64,000 nt of DNA from Acanthopleura granulata (lineage: Eukaryota; Mollusca; Polyplacophora; Chitonida; Chitonidae), in the NCBI GenBank assembly GCA_016165875.1, contig JABBOT010000002.1:36483868-36547867 (forward strand), given 5' to 3'. The notes beneath the pieces are model-generated. The model did no database searches and was not told where the DNA came from. It saw only the letters and a list, made by a program, of their open reading frames with translations. This document shows, piece after piece, positions 22,431 through 34,610 of this stretch. The translations under genes were made by a program, and so were the position numbers. Each line of letters opens with the position of its first letter. Within the stretch, counting starts at the first letter, position 1.

Positions 22431-23870
22431 TCATGTAAATAATGAAGTAAGCGTTTTTAATCAACATCAAAAACATTTCTTGTTTGGATGCAATATCTGT
22501 ATCTGAATATTTCTGAATAGTTTTGAAACCTGTCACCTGAGGAGGATAGAACTACCTGCACTTTGCTGCTGAATTCACATTCCCATCACAAGCCTTTGAC
22601 TTACATGCTTTGCCAGCTGCTGTGATACAGGTGCAATAATGCAATACACTGCTTCTCACTCTGGCAATATGCGAGTCTGAATATAAAACACGAGGGAACT
22701 TTTTCAGTCTCATGGTAAGAAGGGTCTCGAAATGCAGCAGTAACGTGGTTTAAATTCCCAGCTGGTAAGCAATGTGACAAATTGATATAGGTTGTATGGT
22801 CTTTCCTGGAGGTAATATTTTAATGGGTTTACCCCAGGTTGGATAGAAGTTCGGACTTTTATCACAGCCATTCACAACTACGGCGTGTTTTGCTTGTGCT
22901 TTTGTTTCACTTCCTTTTGTTCTGTGTTGTCAATCTTTTATTAGTCAGTAGGTTATCTAACCTGTGGTTTTACGATTTGATGATTCTGTGTCATTTCTGT
23001 TTATAAATCCTTAAAATCACTGCTTTTGATTTTGGATGTTTGATTACAATAATAACCTATATCCCTGCACAATGTATATGTCATTGCTTGTCCACTCTGA
23101 TCACTCTCCTGATGATGGCAAAATAAAATGCCAAAATATTAAGTCACAATGAAGTCTTCGATTTTGGAGTGCAAACAGGACATGCTGTATCTCTGGAGAA
23201 ACCATCACAGTGCAAACACAACATTCCGTACCTCTGAGGAAACCATTACAATGCAAACAGGACAGGACATAAAACAATGGGAGGCTGGCAGGCTACATAA
23301 AAGTGTCCAAATCGCAGCAAAATCGTGTTGTTTCCTGCTGTAGTGCTTGTGCACTACCTATGTGTTTTGTGAGCATCAAGGTATGATACAAGAACAAAGA
23401 GTACACAGCTTTGGTTCGTTCTGTCAAAGGAAGGAAGGAGTTTGACGAGTTTCCCCACGAAGGGCAAAGTGTCAACCTGTACCTTCGTCCAAATGGAGGT
23501 ATTAGGATACCATTAAAATGGATGTTTTACTTTTACTCTCTTTTTGGAACACTAGTATTATGCAAGGTGCAAAGGCTAATGAATGCTTTTCATTTGGCAC
23601 CAAACTTAAAGTAGTTCAATCCTGAGATTCAATTCACTCCATAACTAAAGGTCGAGAAAGGGAGGATACCTGCCTCACCTCCCGTTTTTCGAACAGGGTG
23701 GAGGTTTTGTTTCTGGCCTGGCAAAACTTCCCACGGCAATTATATCTGGGCGTGAAAAGAGCCCTATGAGGGGCAAAGTTTCAGTTCACAATAACACAGT
23801 AGGTAATCCATAGAGCTCAGGGCTATATTATAAAGGGAATCAAGAATGGAAACGACAACACATAATTGAG
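22431..23870. other. Intergenic gap between convergent genes
   Basis: Apart from dispersed repeat copy B (about 23280-23470) and a 41-bp tandem array, I see no gene. The 64-67 codon frames at 23149-23614 coincide with these repeats and have no family resemblance. Confidence 0.6.
23169..23270. repeat. 41-bp tandem duplication, about 2.5 units
   Basis: GTGCAAACAGGACAT at 23169, GTGCAAACACAACAT at 23210 and ATGCAAACAGGACAG at 23251, each of the first two followed by CTCTG(G/A)(A/G)GAAACCAT. A small 41-bp array next to dispersed repeat copy B. Confidence 0.7.
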
Positions 23871-23881
23871 CAATCAGCTGT

Positions 23882-23887
23882 TTTATT
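23882..23887 (-). terminator. Candidate polyadenylation signal (AATAAA on - strand)
   Basis: TTTATT on the + strand reads AATAAA on the - strand, in ATGAATAAAACAGCTG. It would give the two-RRM gene a 3' UTR of about 2.2 kb. Shorter transcripts are possible. Confidence 0.45.
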
Positions 23888-26043
23888 CATTTACAATACA
23901 TTCCTGGTATGAAATGTACATCGTTCAAGGATGCTGAAGGACATATCGATTACAACAATGGCACATGCTAAAATGAACATATTGAGTACAAACTGCCCAA
24001 GTGTTTTGCCACATTCGCCTAGCAGGAAACAATGTATCGGGCAATTTGCTGTGTACTCCATGTAATCCCAACCCTTACAGAAAAAGATCTTTGCCTTCAG
24101 CAGAAAATAAGTTTTCAGTAATTTAATGGCATATCTACCTTACAAGTCAGACCACTTAACCCTCCCCACAATGTGTAGACAACCAACAATGACAATTAAC
24201 TGGTGTGCTTTCCATGTTGACATTGCCAGTTTGTATTGCCTAATTTAACATTTTTACAACTGGTTTATTACAAGTTTCCACAACTGAGGCTATTTGACAT
24301 TTAATACAATAAATTGCTTTTAGCATGTGCTTTGTTCCGACTAACATGTAGGCCAAAGGCAAGTCTGACTTATTGACAAGGTTCATTTCTAAAAAGCAAA
24401 GCATTACGAACAATGGGATAAAATTTATCTTCTATCAGCCATGTTAACTTAAAATCCCTCAAAGGGAAGTCCAATCCTACTTGAACATGGACAGTTCGAG
24501 CAAAAAATATATACAGGTGGGCAACAGAGGTTAAATCATCTTTTCACCACTGTTTTCAAAGATGTTTGGCATAACAAAAACATGGGAAGCAATGACAAAG
24601 TGAATCATGATCTGTTCTCCGTTTTCTTCCCAATCAACGAACTGCTCAAGAACTATTAAAATTAAGTCCCAATAACTGACCTCTTACAATGTCAATCCCA
24701 ATCCTGAAAACGTTTCTTGCTGTCTGGAAGGCAAAAAACCATAACAAATTAAGTGTCCTCATCCTAAGAGCAGATATGTAAGGCAGGATAATAAACACAA
24801 CTCCATATTAACTCTAGTGCCAACACGTTTTACCCGTGAGTCATTACGCTAATGGTTAGGTCATACACAATATCATTTGTGTTTGCTGAAACCCAACCGA
24901 CCCAAAAAATTTGCTGAAAAAAAAAAAAAATTCTCTGTATATATATTTTTTTTTTTAGATCAGCCAAAATTTTTTCAATCAAAAGTAATTCAACAGAACA
25001 GATTTCAAGGTCCTGATGAGGTCCCACTTCACTCCTTGACAAAGCCATCATTTCGATAGGATTTTTATTAAACTTCCAAGTATTATCGCCCTCTGTACAT
25101 GATCTGCAAACGCTAGCAACACCCACACTGATTTCTTTCAATGAAAGCTTGAGGACAAAATGCTCTCTGCTACTCATTAACATGTTAGATAAATGTCCCT
25201 TTCATATAACATAAGGGAGTTACATGTACCTTCATGTTTACCTGACATGTTTTGCTATGTATTTTTTCATCTTCATATTGGAAATATATCATCTTTCAGG
25301 CTCAGTGTACACATGGTGTGAAACTTTATGGAATACAGTAAACATGTATATCTACACTTTTCTTCGTTTTATGCTCTTCGACCATTTCACCTGAAGTATG
25401 TGACAAAATTTATTTTACTTGCTTCTTGCATTAATAAATAAATGTGTCAACTGAACGTAACATTTCTACTCCGGGTTCAGTTAGCTAAAATATCAAAGCT
25501 GCAATCTTGTTGCTTCCTTGTTGTGAAACAATGAACATGTTATTGATATTCCAAGTCTTTGATGTGACTATTAGGAGTCTAAACCATTGGGCACTTAATC
25601 CACTGATATTGCCGAGCTACATCGAGATGTATTTCTAATGTGATTAAACTAACGTTTGAGCTCAAAGCATTGCTCAACCTTAAGAATAAAATAATCAGTG
25701 GAGGCCTGGACTTCTGTCACAAGAAGATGCCACTTGCTCTATAGTTCCACTACTGTAGAGTACATGTATTTCTGTTAAGTCCTTACTTGAAGGGTCCTGC
25801 AATAAGTTCACTCACCTCTCCCCCCACCACCAAACCCCAGCCAATGAAAAGAAAGTGGGGGAATTCCTACCTACCTACAGACGTTTTTTTTTTTCAAAGA
25901 CAAAATCAATTACTTTTTTTATGAATGGCCTCAGTAAAGATAGGCTAGTTTGAGTTCACACACCAAGTGCCAAGAACAAAAAGCCTTGCATATCAAGAAA
26001 AAGATTTACTAGTCATGCAAGAAAGGTAGATTCACCTTGTATT
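23888..26043 (-). other. Probable 3' UTR of the two-RRM/RGG gene
   Basis: AT-rich, with no convincing exon on either strand. It contains A and T runs at 24918-24957 near an ACCCAACCGACCC motif. Similar CCGACCC/ACCAACCC stretches beside A/T runs occur at about 6095, 6237 and 7309, possibly fragments of one old repeat family. Confidence 0.4.
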
Positions 26044-29000
26044 TCAATTACCATAGTCATAATCTGACCAGCTTCCTCCAGATCGGCCACCTTCATCTCT
26101 CCAGTTGCCGCTGTCACTGCGTCGCCCACCACCGCCGCGACTGTAGCTGCTGTAACCACCATATCCTCCACTGCGGCCACCTCCACCACTTCGATAGTCC
26201 CGGCCGCCCCCATAATCACGTCGGCCACCGTAATCCCTGCGATCTCCGTAGTCTCGGCCACCTCCACCGCCGCCCCCATAGTATCCACCACGACCGCCTC
26301 GCCTCATTCCAGGACCGCGTCCACCTGAAATGAAAGGGCAATGCGAATTAGGAACAAAGCACATTTAGTTTTTGACATGTTTGGAAAAGTACAGTTATTC
26401 TGAACAGCAGAATATCTTTATTTCATTTGTTATCTTGAATTAAAGCTTCATGAAATCCTTCTCACCTGACCGCCGTTCTTGAGCATAATCCAAAGATATC
26501 ACCCGATCATCTATTATTTCTCCTTGATAATCCTCCAAAGCCTTTTGAGCATCTTCTGGATTGGTGAACTCTATGAAACCAGTTCTACAAAGGCACAAAT
26601 TAATGGACAAACATTAACACCCGACAAGCAAAAGTGACAATGCTGTGCTTCAAATATACCGCCTTACTGAAGCTTCATTCAAGTGCTTGCAGAAATTAAT
26701 ATCACAAGAAAATCAAGAGGCACACTGAAAGGATAAACAAAACATGAGAAAAACAATTAAGTCCGCCTCCCTCTGGGTTAATAATATCTATTCTGTCAAC
26801 ATTTCATATAAAACCTTACAGATAAAGACTTCAATCAGTTTTCAAACGATGTCATGGGCCATTTATAATAAATCTTCTCCAACTTAGTCTTCTACAAATC
26901 ATTGTCATTTTCTGTCTCGACTCTGTATTCCCTTTGCCTCTCAGTCCCGGACGTGAACTAACCTGTGGAGTTGCAATTCTACATGGTCTGATTAAGACCT
27001 CACCCTTAAATTAATTGTCTTGTCTAAATGTAGTTCTTATGTAAGTGTATGGTTTTGCAAAATGCTGGAAGAAAAGTACTGCTCTCATCAGAGAGACACT
27101 TTAAATTCATTATGATGCTAGCAAGGGGTAAGTGGAATACTGTTCACCCATCCATGGATAAAAAAGATACACCCTAACCTCAGACGTCTTTTAATGTTGA
27201 AATTAAGACCAATGGATCCAATGAGGTAACAGGCGGACAACACCAACATAAATAATCGGCACAAGGCAGGGAAGCATTCATATAGACTGACAATCCAGCG
27301 TTTCTGTGCAATTCTGTCTTATACTTTACTAGTCAAATACATATTACTTTTAATCATCACAAGTTCATCTTCTGCACGAGGAAAAGACATTCTGAATTGC
27401 CAAATTTTTAAAGTTAAGGATTTCACGCATCATTCTTTCAGACGATCTTTCTGCCAATAAGTTTTTGATGGAATGGCCCTGCCTGCATAAAGCAACGTTG
27501 TACTTGAAACACTGAGTAAGATCAATATTTCAAATCAACTCAAAATGGTTTCTGTCTCAAGTAAAGCGATATTTCAAACCATATCTTCAAGAAGCCTCCC
27601 TTTGTCTGACAGTTCCACTTAGATCTCAGCCAAACAGGTACACACGTAGCTCAGATGCCAGACATTGACGCAACGACTCTCACCCTTTAGATCGGCCATC
27701 AGGATAGGTCAAAATTCTGACGTCAGACGCGTCAGGAAATTTGTCTTTTATGGTGTCTGTAGTTGTATCGTAGTTCAGGTTTCTGACAAATAGCACTTTT
27801 GATTTGCCAGGTCCTAAAATGAGAGGGTACAGCAAACAACGTTACACCACATTTCCCAAGCACCAAAAGGTTGCCCTTTCAGTGCAGCAAGCCGATATAT
27901 TTCCCCCACTCCAGCAACCGCTGAGATGAACTTTCTAATTTCCAACCGGGTTTGCATTAAGACACTATATATCAGCAGTCACTCAGGAAAAAATTCATCC
28001 TTGTGTCAATTCCAAGTTGTCTCTCCAGTGTTCAGGTGATCCCATTTTCATTACAATATACCAAGGTGATTGCATTTTCTTCACAAAGACATTTCGATTC
28101 TCAACTCAGTTATCAGAAGTTTCTAAACACTGCCAAAAACATGTGCTCTTCTGGACGACTGAACAGATAGCACGCATTTTGGCCAAATTTTTATGCTGGT
28201 CACATGTCTTTTGAAATTTTGGAGCGTCCTCCATTCAATTTTAATGTACATTCCTCCTCCAACAGAGTATCTGACATGCCTACACATACGCCATTTGAGA
28301 TAACACCCCCCAAGCAACATGGATACATACCTCCTGGATTTCTTTCTTCTGCGTAATCCAAGGTAATCTGGCGGTCATCAATGGTGCAACCTTGCATTTC
28401 ATCATAAGCCCTCTCAGCATCCTCCACAGAGTCAAACTCTATGAACCCCAATCTGGAGCACGCAAAAACACGGAATTCATATTTCGTCAGATACTGCATG
28501 CAGAATTGCTCAAGTATCCCAGCTAAATACTGTCTTTTAAAGATGCAAATCTTATTGGGTGCACCATGACAAAAAGCTCCCACCTCAATAGCTTTGTTAA
28601 ATATAATTTAAAACCAAATTTAATCATTCCAACCTTTGAAGTAATTGTTAAATTTTCACTTGCAGTGACAGGACAAGAAACTATAAGGACAACCAAAATC
28701 TGTTCAATGTTCAAGAATAGTGTCTTTTTCACAACACATTAAGTTAAGCACTCACCCCTTTGAGCGACCAGTATCTGAGAAGGTCAGTATCCTCACATCT
28801 ACGCAGTCCACAAACTTATCCTTCACGGAGTCTTTTGTTGTGTCATAATTCAAGTTCCTCACAAAGAGCACTTTAGTTTTGGCTGTAATCAAACAAATTT
28901 GGGTGAAATTAAATGATTTTTCAAAAACTTTCTCTCCAATCTTTCTGCTTTCCACAGACTCCCTAAAAGAGGTCAACTCTCGCCAGTGGCAACCGTTTGA

Positions 29001-30537
29001 GTCCCTTTGTGCGTAAAGCCACAATGATATTTATTTTTTCCATCAAAATCATGTGGAGATAACTAGCTGAGTAAACACAAGAAAGGATCCCAATCTAGGA
29101 CTCCTTAAATTTTATTCTAGGAACTCAAGCTCTGCTATTTAACATTAAACTTCGCAGCCGTTGTTGCGAACAAATGTGAAATATTTCAAGTGTTTATTGA
29201 AGAGGATCAAATGTCGCCATCGTCTAGATTTTGCTCCAAAGAACGAACAACTTACTATAACATAGTGTAAATCCTAGAATTCATTTTACAGAGGTTGAGA
29301 TGTTAAAGGGACGAGTATTGTTCCCATAATGCTTTGCGTCATCAAACATGGCACCTTTGTGCTTTACCCAGGTTTAGGTTGAGTTAGCTCGAGTTTATTA
29401 TGACTTAACAGTTGCCGTTAATGCAATACAGAAGCAGAGCAGAACTCGCCGGGTGAAAGTCAGACGGTTGGTGGCCGAGTTTGCGCTATTAGTGTTGAAT
29501 GGGACCTTCCCATGGCGTTGTAGTGTAGTGGAAGAGCCATGTGATTACTTGGCTATGTGATGATTAGAACTTCTTGTAAAATGTATTCGTGTTTTACTCG
29601 AAGTTTGAAGGCATTCCCTTCACTGAACACAAAACTTATCAGGTTGCCGATCAGCAGTCCAGAAACATCTGACAGGTTGGCAAGGCTCATCTTGAAGAAT
29701 GGCTTCACGAGAATGTCACTTCTTTGAATCAGTAATACAATCATCTGCATCATTTTCCTCAGTTCTGCATGTGCACTTTCTTCATGGAGTACAACAACAA
29801 TGCACATGAGCGCCCATGTCATTTCTGCACTGATTTCAAGCGAGAAATTTACACATGCTGCTGTTTTAGGGTGAACTTGAAGGCCAACTGGATTCCGCTA
29901 GGTGCTGTACGGAACGAACGGGCTGGATTTTCTAATTCATGGTTTATACATTGAGACCTCTTGAACTATGAAGAACAGACTTCAACCTCTACTTAAGTGA
30001 ACTTGTGGTTACTGCCATGGTGCCTTAAAAACGGCAGTAGGTAATGTTTACAATTTATCATTTCAGGGAAGAATTGTATGTCACAGCGTGGAAGACAAAA
30101 ATTGCTGCATACCCATGCCATATTATACTTGTGGTAACGACTAAATACAGGCATGTGCCTCGGAAACACAAGCTTTTTGGCTGGTTCGAGATCCGGATAG
30201 GTCTCAGCCAATTTTCACCATTAGAACCTGTGCTAAATCTAGAAAGTGTAAACTCTAATAACAATAATACTGTCACAAGATTTTTGTTTTGACGGTACGA
30301 TGTTAATCCAAAGATACAGTTAAAGTTTCCAGGTTAACTACTAGATTCGCACTGGTGATCTTCACTACAAATGCTACACTAGTGTACAACACGGAAAACT
30401 CTTTGTGTTTCCTACTAAGTGTTCCCTAACATATTTTGTCCTCCGCACTACACAGAACCGGGACAGCAATACACCAATCCTTTATGAAACTGAAATAGCA
30501 GGATGTAAAAACAATTCATTTCTCACTTACCAGACAT
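26044..30537 (-). CDS. Two-RRM, RGG-tailed RNA-binding protein (nucleolin-like, compact form)
   Basis: Predicted to bind RNA through two RRMs and to make multivalent contacts through an arginine/glycine-rich tail. Exons in coding order: 30537-30531, 28882-28756, 28452-28331, 27813-27684, 26584-26466, 26324-26044. They join to 786 nt (261 aa). RRM1 (about residues 6-83) has RNP2 VLFVRNL and RNP1 SKGLGFIEF. RRM2 (about 90-168) has VLFVRNL and SKGTGFIEF. The tail (about 169-261) is glycine-rich with RGG, RDYGG and SGGYGGYSSYSRGGG stretches and ends DYDYGN. The first exon encodes only ATG TCT G before a good GTAAGT donor; splicing makes Ser-Ala-Lys, which keeps frame. Both RRMs are split at RNP1 by a phase-2 intron and bounded by phase-1 introns, implying internal duplication. 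There is no acidic N-terminus, so it is not a full nucleolin. The RRM/RGG class is certain; orthology is not. Confidence 0.9.
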
Positions 30538-30619
30538 CTTATTTTCTATGTATGTGATCCAGTTTAGTTAACTCTTTAAAATCGAACCCACGTGAAACTG
30601 TGAATGTCTTGGAGAAAAT

Positions 30620-30655
30620 GGCGCTGCATCATAGAACATGCGCATTTTATACATT
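30620..30655 (-). promoter_or_regulatory. Candidate TATA promoter of the two-RRM/RGG gene
   Basis: On the - strand TATAAA lies at 30651-30646, about 110 bp upstream of the ATG (30537), which fits a start near 30620 and a short 5' UTR. About 30613-30626 reads AAAATGGCGC on the + strand, resembling the YY1-type AANATGGCG element often found near starts of RNA-binding and ribosomal protein genes. This is a motif match only. Confidence 0.4.
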
Positions 30656-33600
30656 AAGCGCGTACCTTGTGTTGAAAACAACTTCACTCGTCCCTTTCCA
30701 TACGTAACTCCCTGCTTTCTGGTGCAACAACTACAGCTTTGATCGCGCCGTGCTTTGTTTGAGCCTCATGAATGTGCACACGGCTAAAGATAAAGAGCTA
30801 TCGCCTACATATGTATACTGTTTATATGTCCATGATTCAACTGGTCCGACGGTATTTAAGGAAAGCTCTTTCTAGATGTGCTTGGTAGAACTTCATGCCT
30901 TCTAGGCACCGGTGCATTTAAGATAATAGAACCCCACAGGGGTGAAATTTGAAAAATTTGTTTTTGTTTCACATTCTTATTCTCCATTCTCATATCTTTC
31001 CTCTTACTTAAAGACGAACGCCAAATTCGAATTTTAGATACGTTAATTTTGACAAAAAGTATAACATGTTGCGAACCAAGGCAGTTGTGTTTTCTTAGTT
31101 CTCCCTCATTAGGGGGATTCGCTCAGTGCTGTGTATTGCCTCCTGCTATGAATACGTTGCGTGGTTTCTTGTGCAGCTATTCCAGCAGACATATGAGCTA
31201 AACAGTCTTAATCACCTCACCGGGGTGCTATTAGGTAGGGGTTTATAATGTCTCGATAAAACACCAATTTACGCTTTCATGGAGCAGGAGAAGTTTTCAA
31301 TTTAACATAAGTAGGCTGATATGTTCACATTTTAATCGAAGGGAGGACAATTCTTGATTAAAATTTATTGGTAAACGAATTAATGAAAAACGGTACAAAA
31401 TGTTTTTTTATATCTCTTATAGTTTAAAAAATATAAGTAAAAGAACATCAAAGCTACAATTTTTTAAATTAAGTTTTAACTTTAAATGATCATTCAGAAC
31501 AATCTAAGATGAATATTAAAAATCTGAGGGACCGATTTTTAAGTTTAAATAGTAAATTATCCACCTGAGAAAAAAAAAATTGAAAAGTTTTTAAAATTGG
31601 CAAAAATAGCATTTTGAAAAATAACCCTGATTTTTTTCAAACTTTCAAAATTTAATCTATCCAAATTTTAAGAGCTTTTTTTGGATCAGCTTTCGTTCAT
31701 CTGTGAAAATATATATACATGTGGCCAAATTTTGTTAATAGTTTGGACTACAGAATGCAAAGTGTGAAATCCTGCTAACGAGGGCTTCTGATATCCTTAA
31801 AGTTAGGCCCTGTATATGCCCTAGTCACCCGATCGATTTTATACATTGACACGGAGCAACGATTTGTACTCGGTTGCAGAGGGTATTCTGATACGTGTTA
31901 AATGGATTTGGCTGCTCGTTTAAAGAACCAATATTGTAATAAAATTCCACTACTGTCTAAATACCCATATTAAAAGGCATCGGGCTAGTAAGGAGTCAAT
32001 GAATATATGTATAAGTCGATACATGTATAGAACCCCCCCCCCCCGAAAGTTTTCCCATGTACCGGGTATTCCGCGATTCGAGGAGTTCCAAGATCGGCGA
32101 AAGAGCATATCGGCCTGTATACTGAAGTATTCCAAAACTTGGTTTAAACTTTTAGGCCATGGCCTTCATTTAGAGAAAAATTATTGTTTTCGGTGTAAAT
32201 TGGACGATATCGTCAACTGAATTACGGTTATGGTTATTACCACCATACCCTGTGGTGTATATGCTTCAAAAAGCTATTTATTGCTACAAATCAGTATACA
32301 GGAGCCTACCATACAATGCAGACGTACGTTAATGTAGGCCCCTGCATTTAGTTACATTAAGCTGTAAGACTGCATACTTCGGCGAAGCCACTGAACTTTG
32401 TTTTCCGGCATGACATAGGCTCTAAATCTGTGTATTTTGTGCGTACATGTATGGTCACTGTTGGCCTACACACTGTTAATCATGTACGGTAGCTCACAAG
32501 GACTCTCGTTCACAGTGGATCTAGATGCCTAACAAACACGTAGTCGTTTCCATCCTTATAGCTAGTAAATACTGTAAATGATCCAAAATTTCGTCCAAAT
32601 AAGTACATTTTTAGAGGTATTTATTTGATTTGTAACTTACCACAGCTAGCTGGTCTCCTACGTACGTTACCGTAGCGCCCAGCACCGGTACTCGGTGAAA
32701 AATTCACTACAAATAACAGCTCAAACCCTACCTTACATTTAGTATGAATAGATTCCTTGAATCAACCGGTTTATAAAAAATAGCAAAGCCCGCGCCGGTA
32801 AACCATTTTTTAACGGCAGGCCTAATCCAGGCGGTTAAACTTTTGAACTGTTTTCTAATGTCTTCATAAGGCCTACACTTCTACAATGACTGCAACTTAG
32901 TCATGAACCAAAGTTTAGGCCATTTAGGGTAGTAGTACAGTACCGCTTGTCTCACGCTAGATACAGTCCTGAGCGATCCATGTGTCTAATAACTTGAAAC
33001 GCATTGTTATAATTGTTTAACACTGGGGTAATGCTATACCGGGCCTAAGCATTCTCTTCACTTATACGATGGTAACCAGTTTTATGGTTGGAGGAAACTG
33101 GATTGCCTGCGTAACGTATGGACCAATTTAGAGAGATACTGGTGAACTGTCCTCCGACGGCCTAGTCCCGAGGACAAGCCCCAGCTCTCCCCTGAGTACA
33201 ACGGAATCAAGGTAATTTGGAAAATTATCTTTCCAGCAACGTCAATGTTGATGATAAGACTTTCACTTATGTGACAGTTATGGTAGTAAGCACTCCCACC
33301 GACACACAAGCTGGATTTGAACACGTGTGTACCTCACTGTTCAACTCTCCGCACATAGATGCGAAGGGCTCGTGTCAGTCAGCGAGGGCAAAAACCATAG
33401 AGACCTGGTACTGAAGTGCTTGTTTTCCTCAGTTATCACGTTCTAACGCAATTTGTTTGTACCAGAATATGGATGTATGGCTTTCTCCTTGAAGAGTGGA
33501 AGTGTAGCCCTTATGAAGACCTTCGAAAACACAAAGCCAGAGCGACAGCATAACCCTGACCTAAGGACTTAAATCGTGCACGTCATTGGGATCCCCACCC

Positions 33601-34319
33601 AGATACCTGCACAAATGACAGAATGGCTGGTTAGGCCCCTGGAATTAGTCATGCAGGATTGTGTCATACTCCAGAATTTTCCCCCAATATGACAGCAGTC
33701 TGCAAAGGAAAGTGGAGTGCCTGTACCTGGTACCTAATACACCTCCTGATCAACAGCTGCAGATAAAGTAGCAAGAGCTGAATTCAAACATTTACCTCAT
33801 GAGTCATGTGTCTCATAGTTGCATCAAGCCAGCACTTCACCCATCTAATCCAAGGACCCATCACCATTTGTCATATAGACCTTTCACGGCATCAGTCCTA
33901 AACTTGACATGTAACCAATAATATGAATTACACCTAATTTTGTGTAGCTTTAAATGGTAACTATGCATATTTGTAGTCTGATTATGGAGATAATTGAGGC
34001 ATCCATGCCTGTGGGGGTTCTTGCACTAGCACAGTGCAATGATCCAGAAGCTTCTCACCAATTTAGCTGCTGTAAGTTCCAGCTCGTGCTGCTTTCCTTT
34101 CCTGTTATACGTCAGAAAGTCTGCCAGCAGCCTCTGCATTGTTTTGGGTTTTCCCTGGGCTCTGCCTGGCTTCTCCCCACCATAATGCTGGCCGACATCA
34201 TATAAGTGAAATATTCTTGAGTATGACATAAAACACCTATCAAATAAATAAAAAATACTGTAATACCACCTACACACACAACCACTGCTTTCCATCATTT
34301 CCTCAGAGGACACAGGCAT
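30656..34319. other. Intergenic region between two nucleolin-like genes
   Basis: No gene recognised. It includes a long AT-rich stretch (about 31360-31740), a 12-base C run (32033-32044), a diverged SINE-like fragment near 33048-33105 and a clear SINE at about 34005-34256. Short frames at 31950-32220 and 33082-33414 lack splice or family support. Confidence 0.6.
34005..34256 (+). mobile_element. tRNA-derived SINE
   Basis: CACAGTGCAATGATCCAGAA head, CTTCTCCCCACCATAATGCT, AAGTGAAATATTCTTGAGTA and TAAAACACCTATCAAATAAA tail. It lies just beyond the predicted 3' end of the three-RRM nucleolin-like gene. Confidence 0.8.
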
Positions 34320-34337
34320 AGACACCTCAATTGACAG

Positions 34338-34343
34338 TTTATT
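34338..34343 (-). terminator. Candidate polyadenylation signal of the three-RRM nucleolin-like gene
   Basis: TTTATT on the + strand, AATAAA on the - strand, about 270 bp after the TAA stop at 34611-34613. It gives a compact 3' UTR that ends before the SINE. Confidence 0.6.
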
Positions 34344-34610
34344 TCCACAATGATAAAATACATAGATGTTCAGAAAGAAAACATATCTGATTAAGAATTG
34401 CTGACAACCAGATTAACATTATACAGGTAGGTATAAAAGCAAACTCATACAAATGAGATACAGTACAACATTTTACTGTTTACAATCAGGTGTGAGGAAA
34501 TAAATGATAAAAATGTACTTAACAATACCTGACTTACAAATCACACATGATAATCATGACAATAAAAAAAATTTCTTTCTTAAGTGACCACAGCTGATCT
34601 CAAATGAAAT

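Larger units (their letters stand above)
20903..23470. repeat. Pair of dispersed repeat copies flanking the ACSL 3' region
   Basis: Copy A (about 20903-21130) and copy B (about 23280-23470) share GGCTACA(C/T)AAAAG(G/T)GTCC, AAATCGCAG, TAGTGCTTGTGCA(T/C)TACCTAT, GTGTTTTGTGAGCA-type sequence and AGAGTAC(T/A)CAGCTTTGG in the same order and orientation. They are about 2.4 kb apart and not known to me as a family. Confidence 0.75.
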
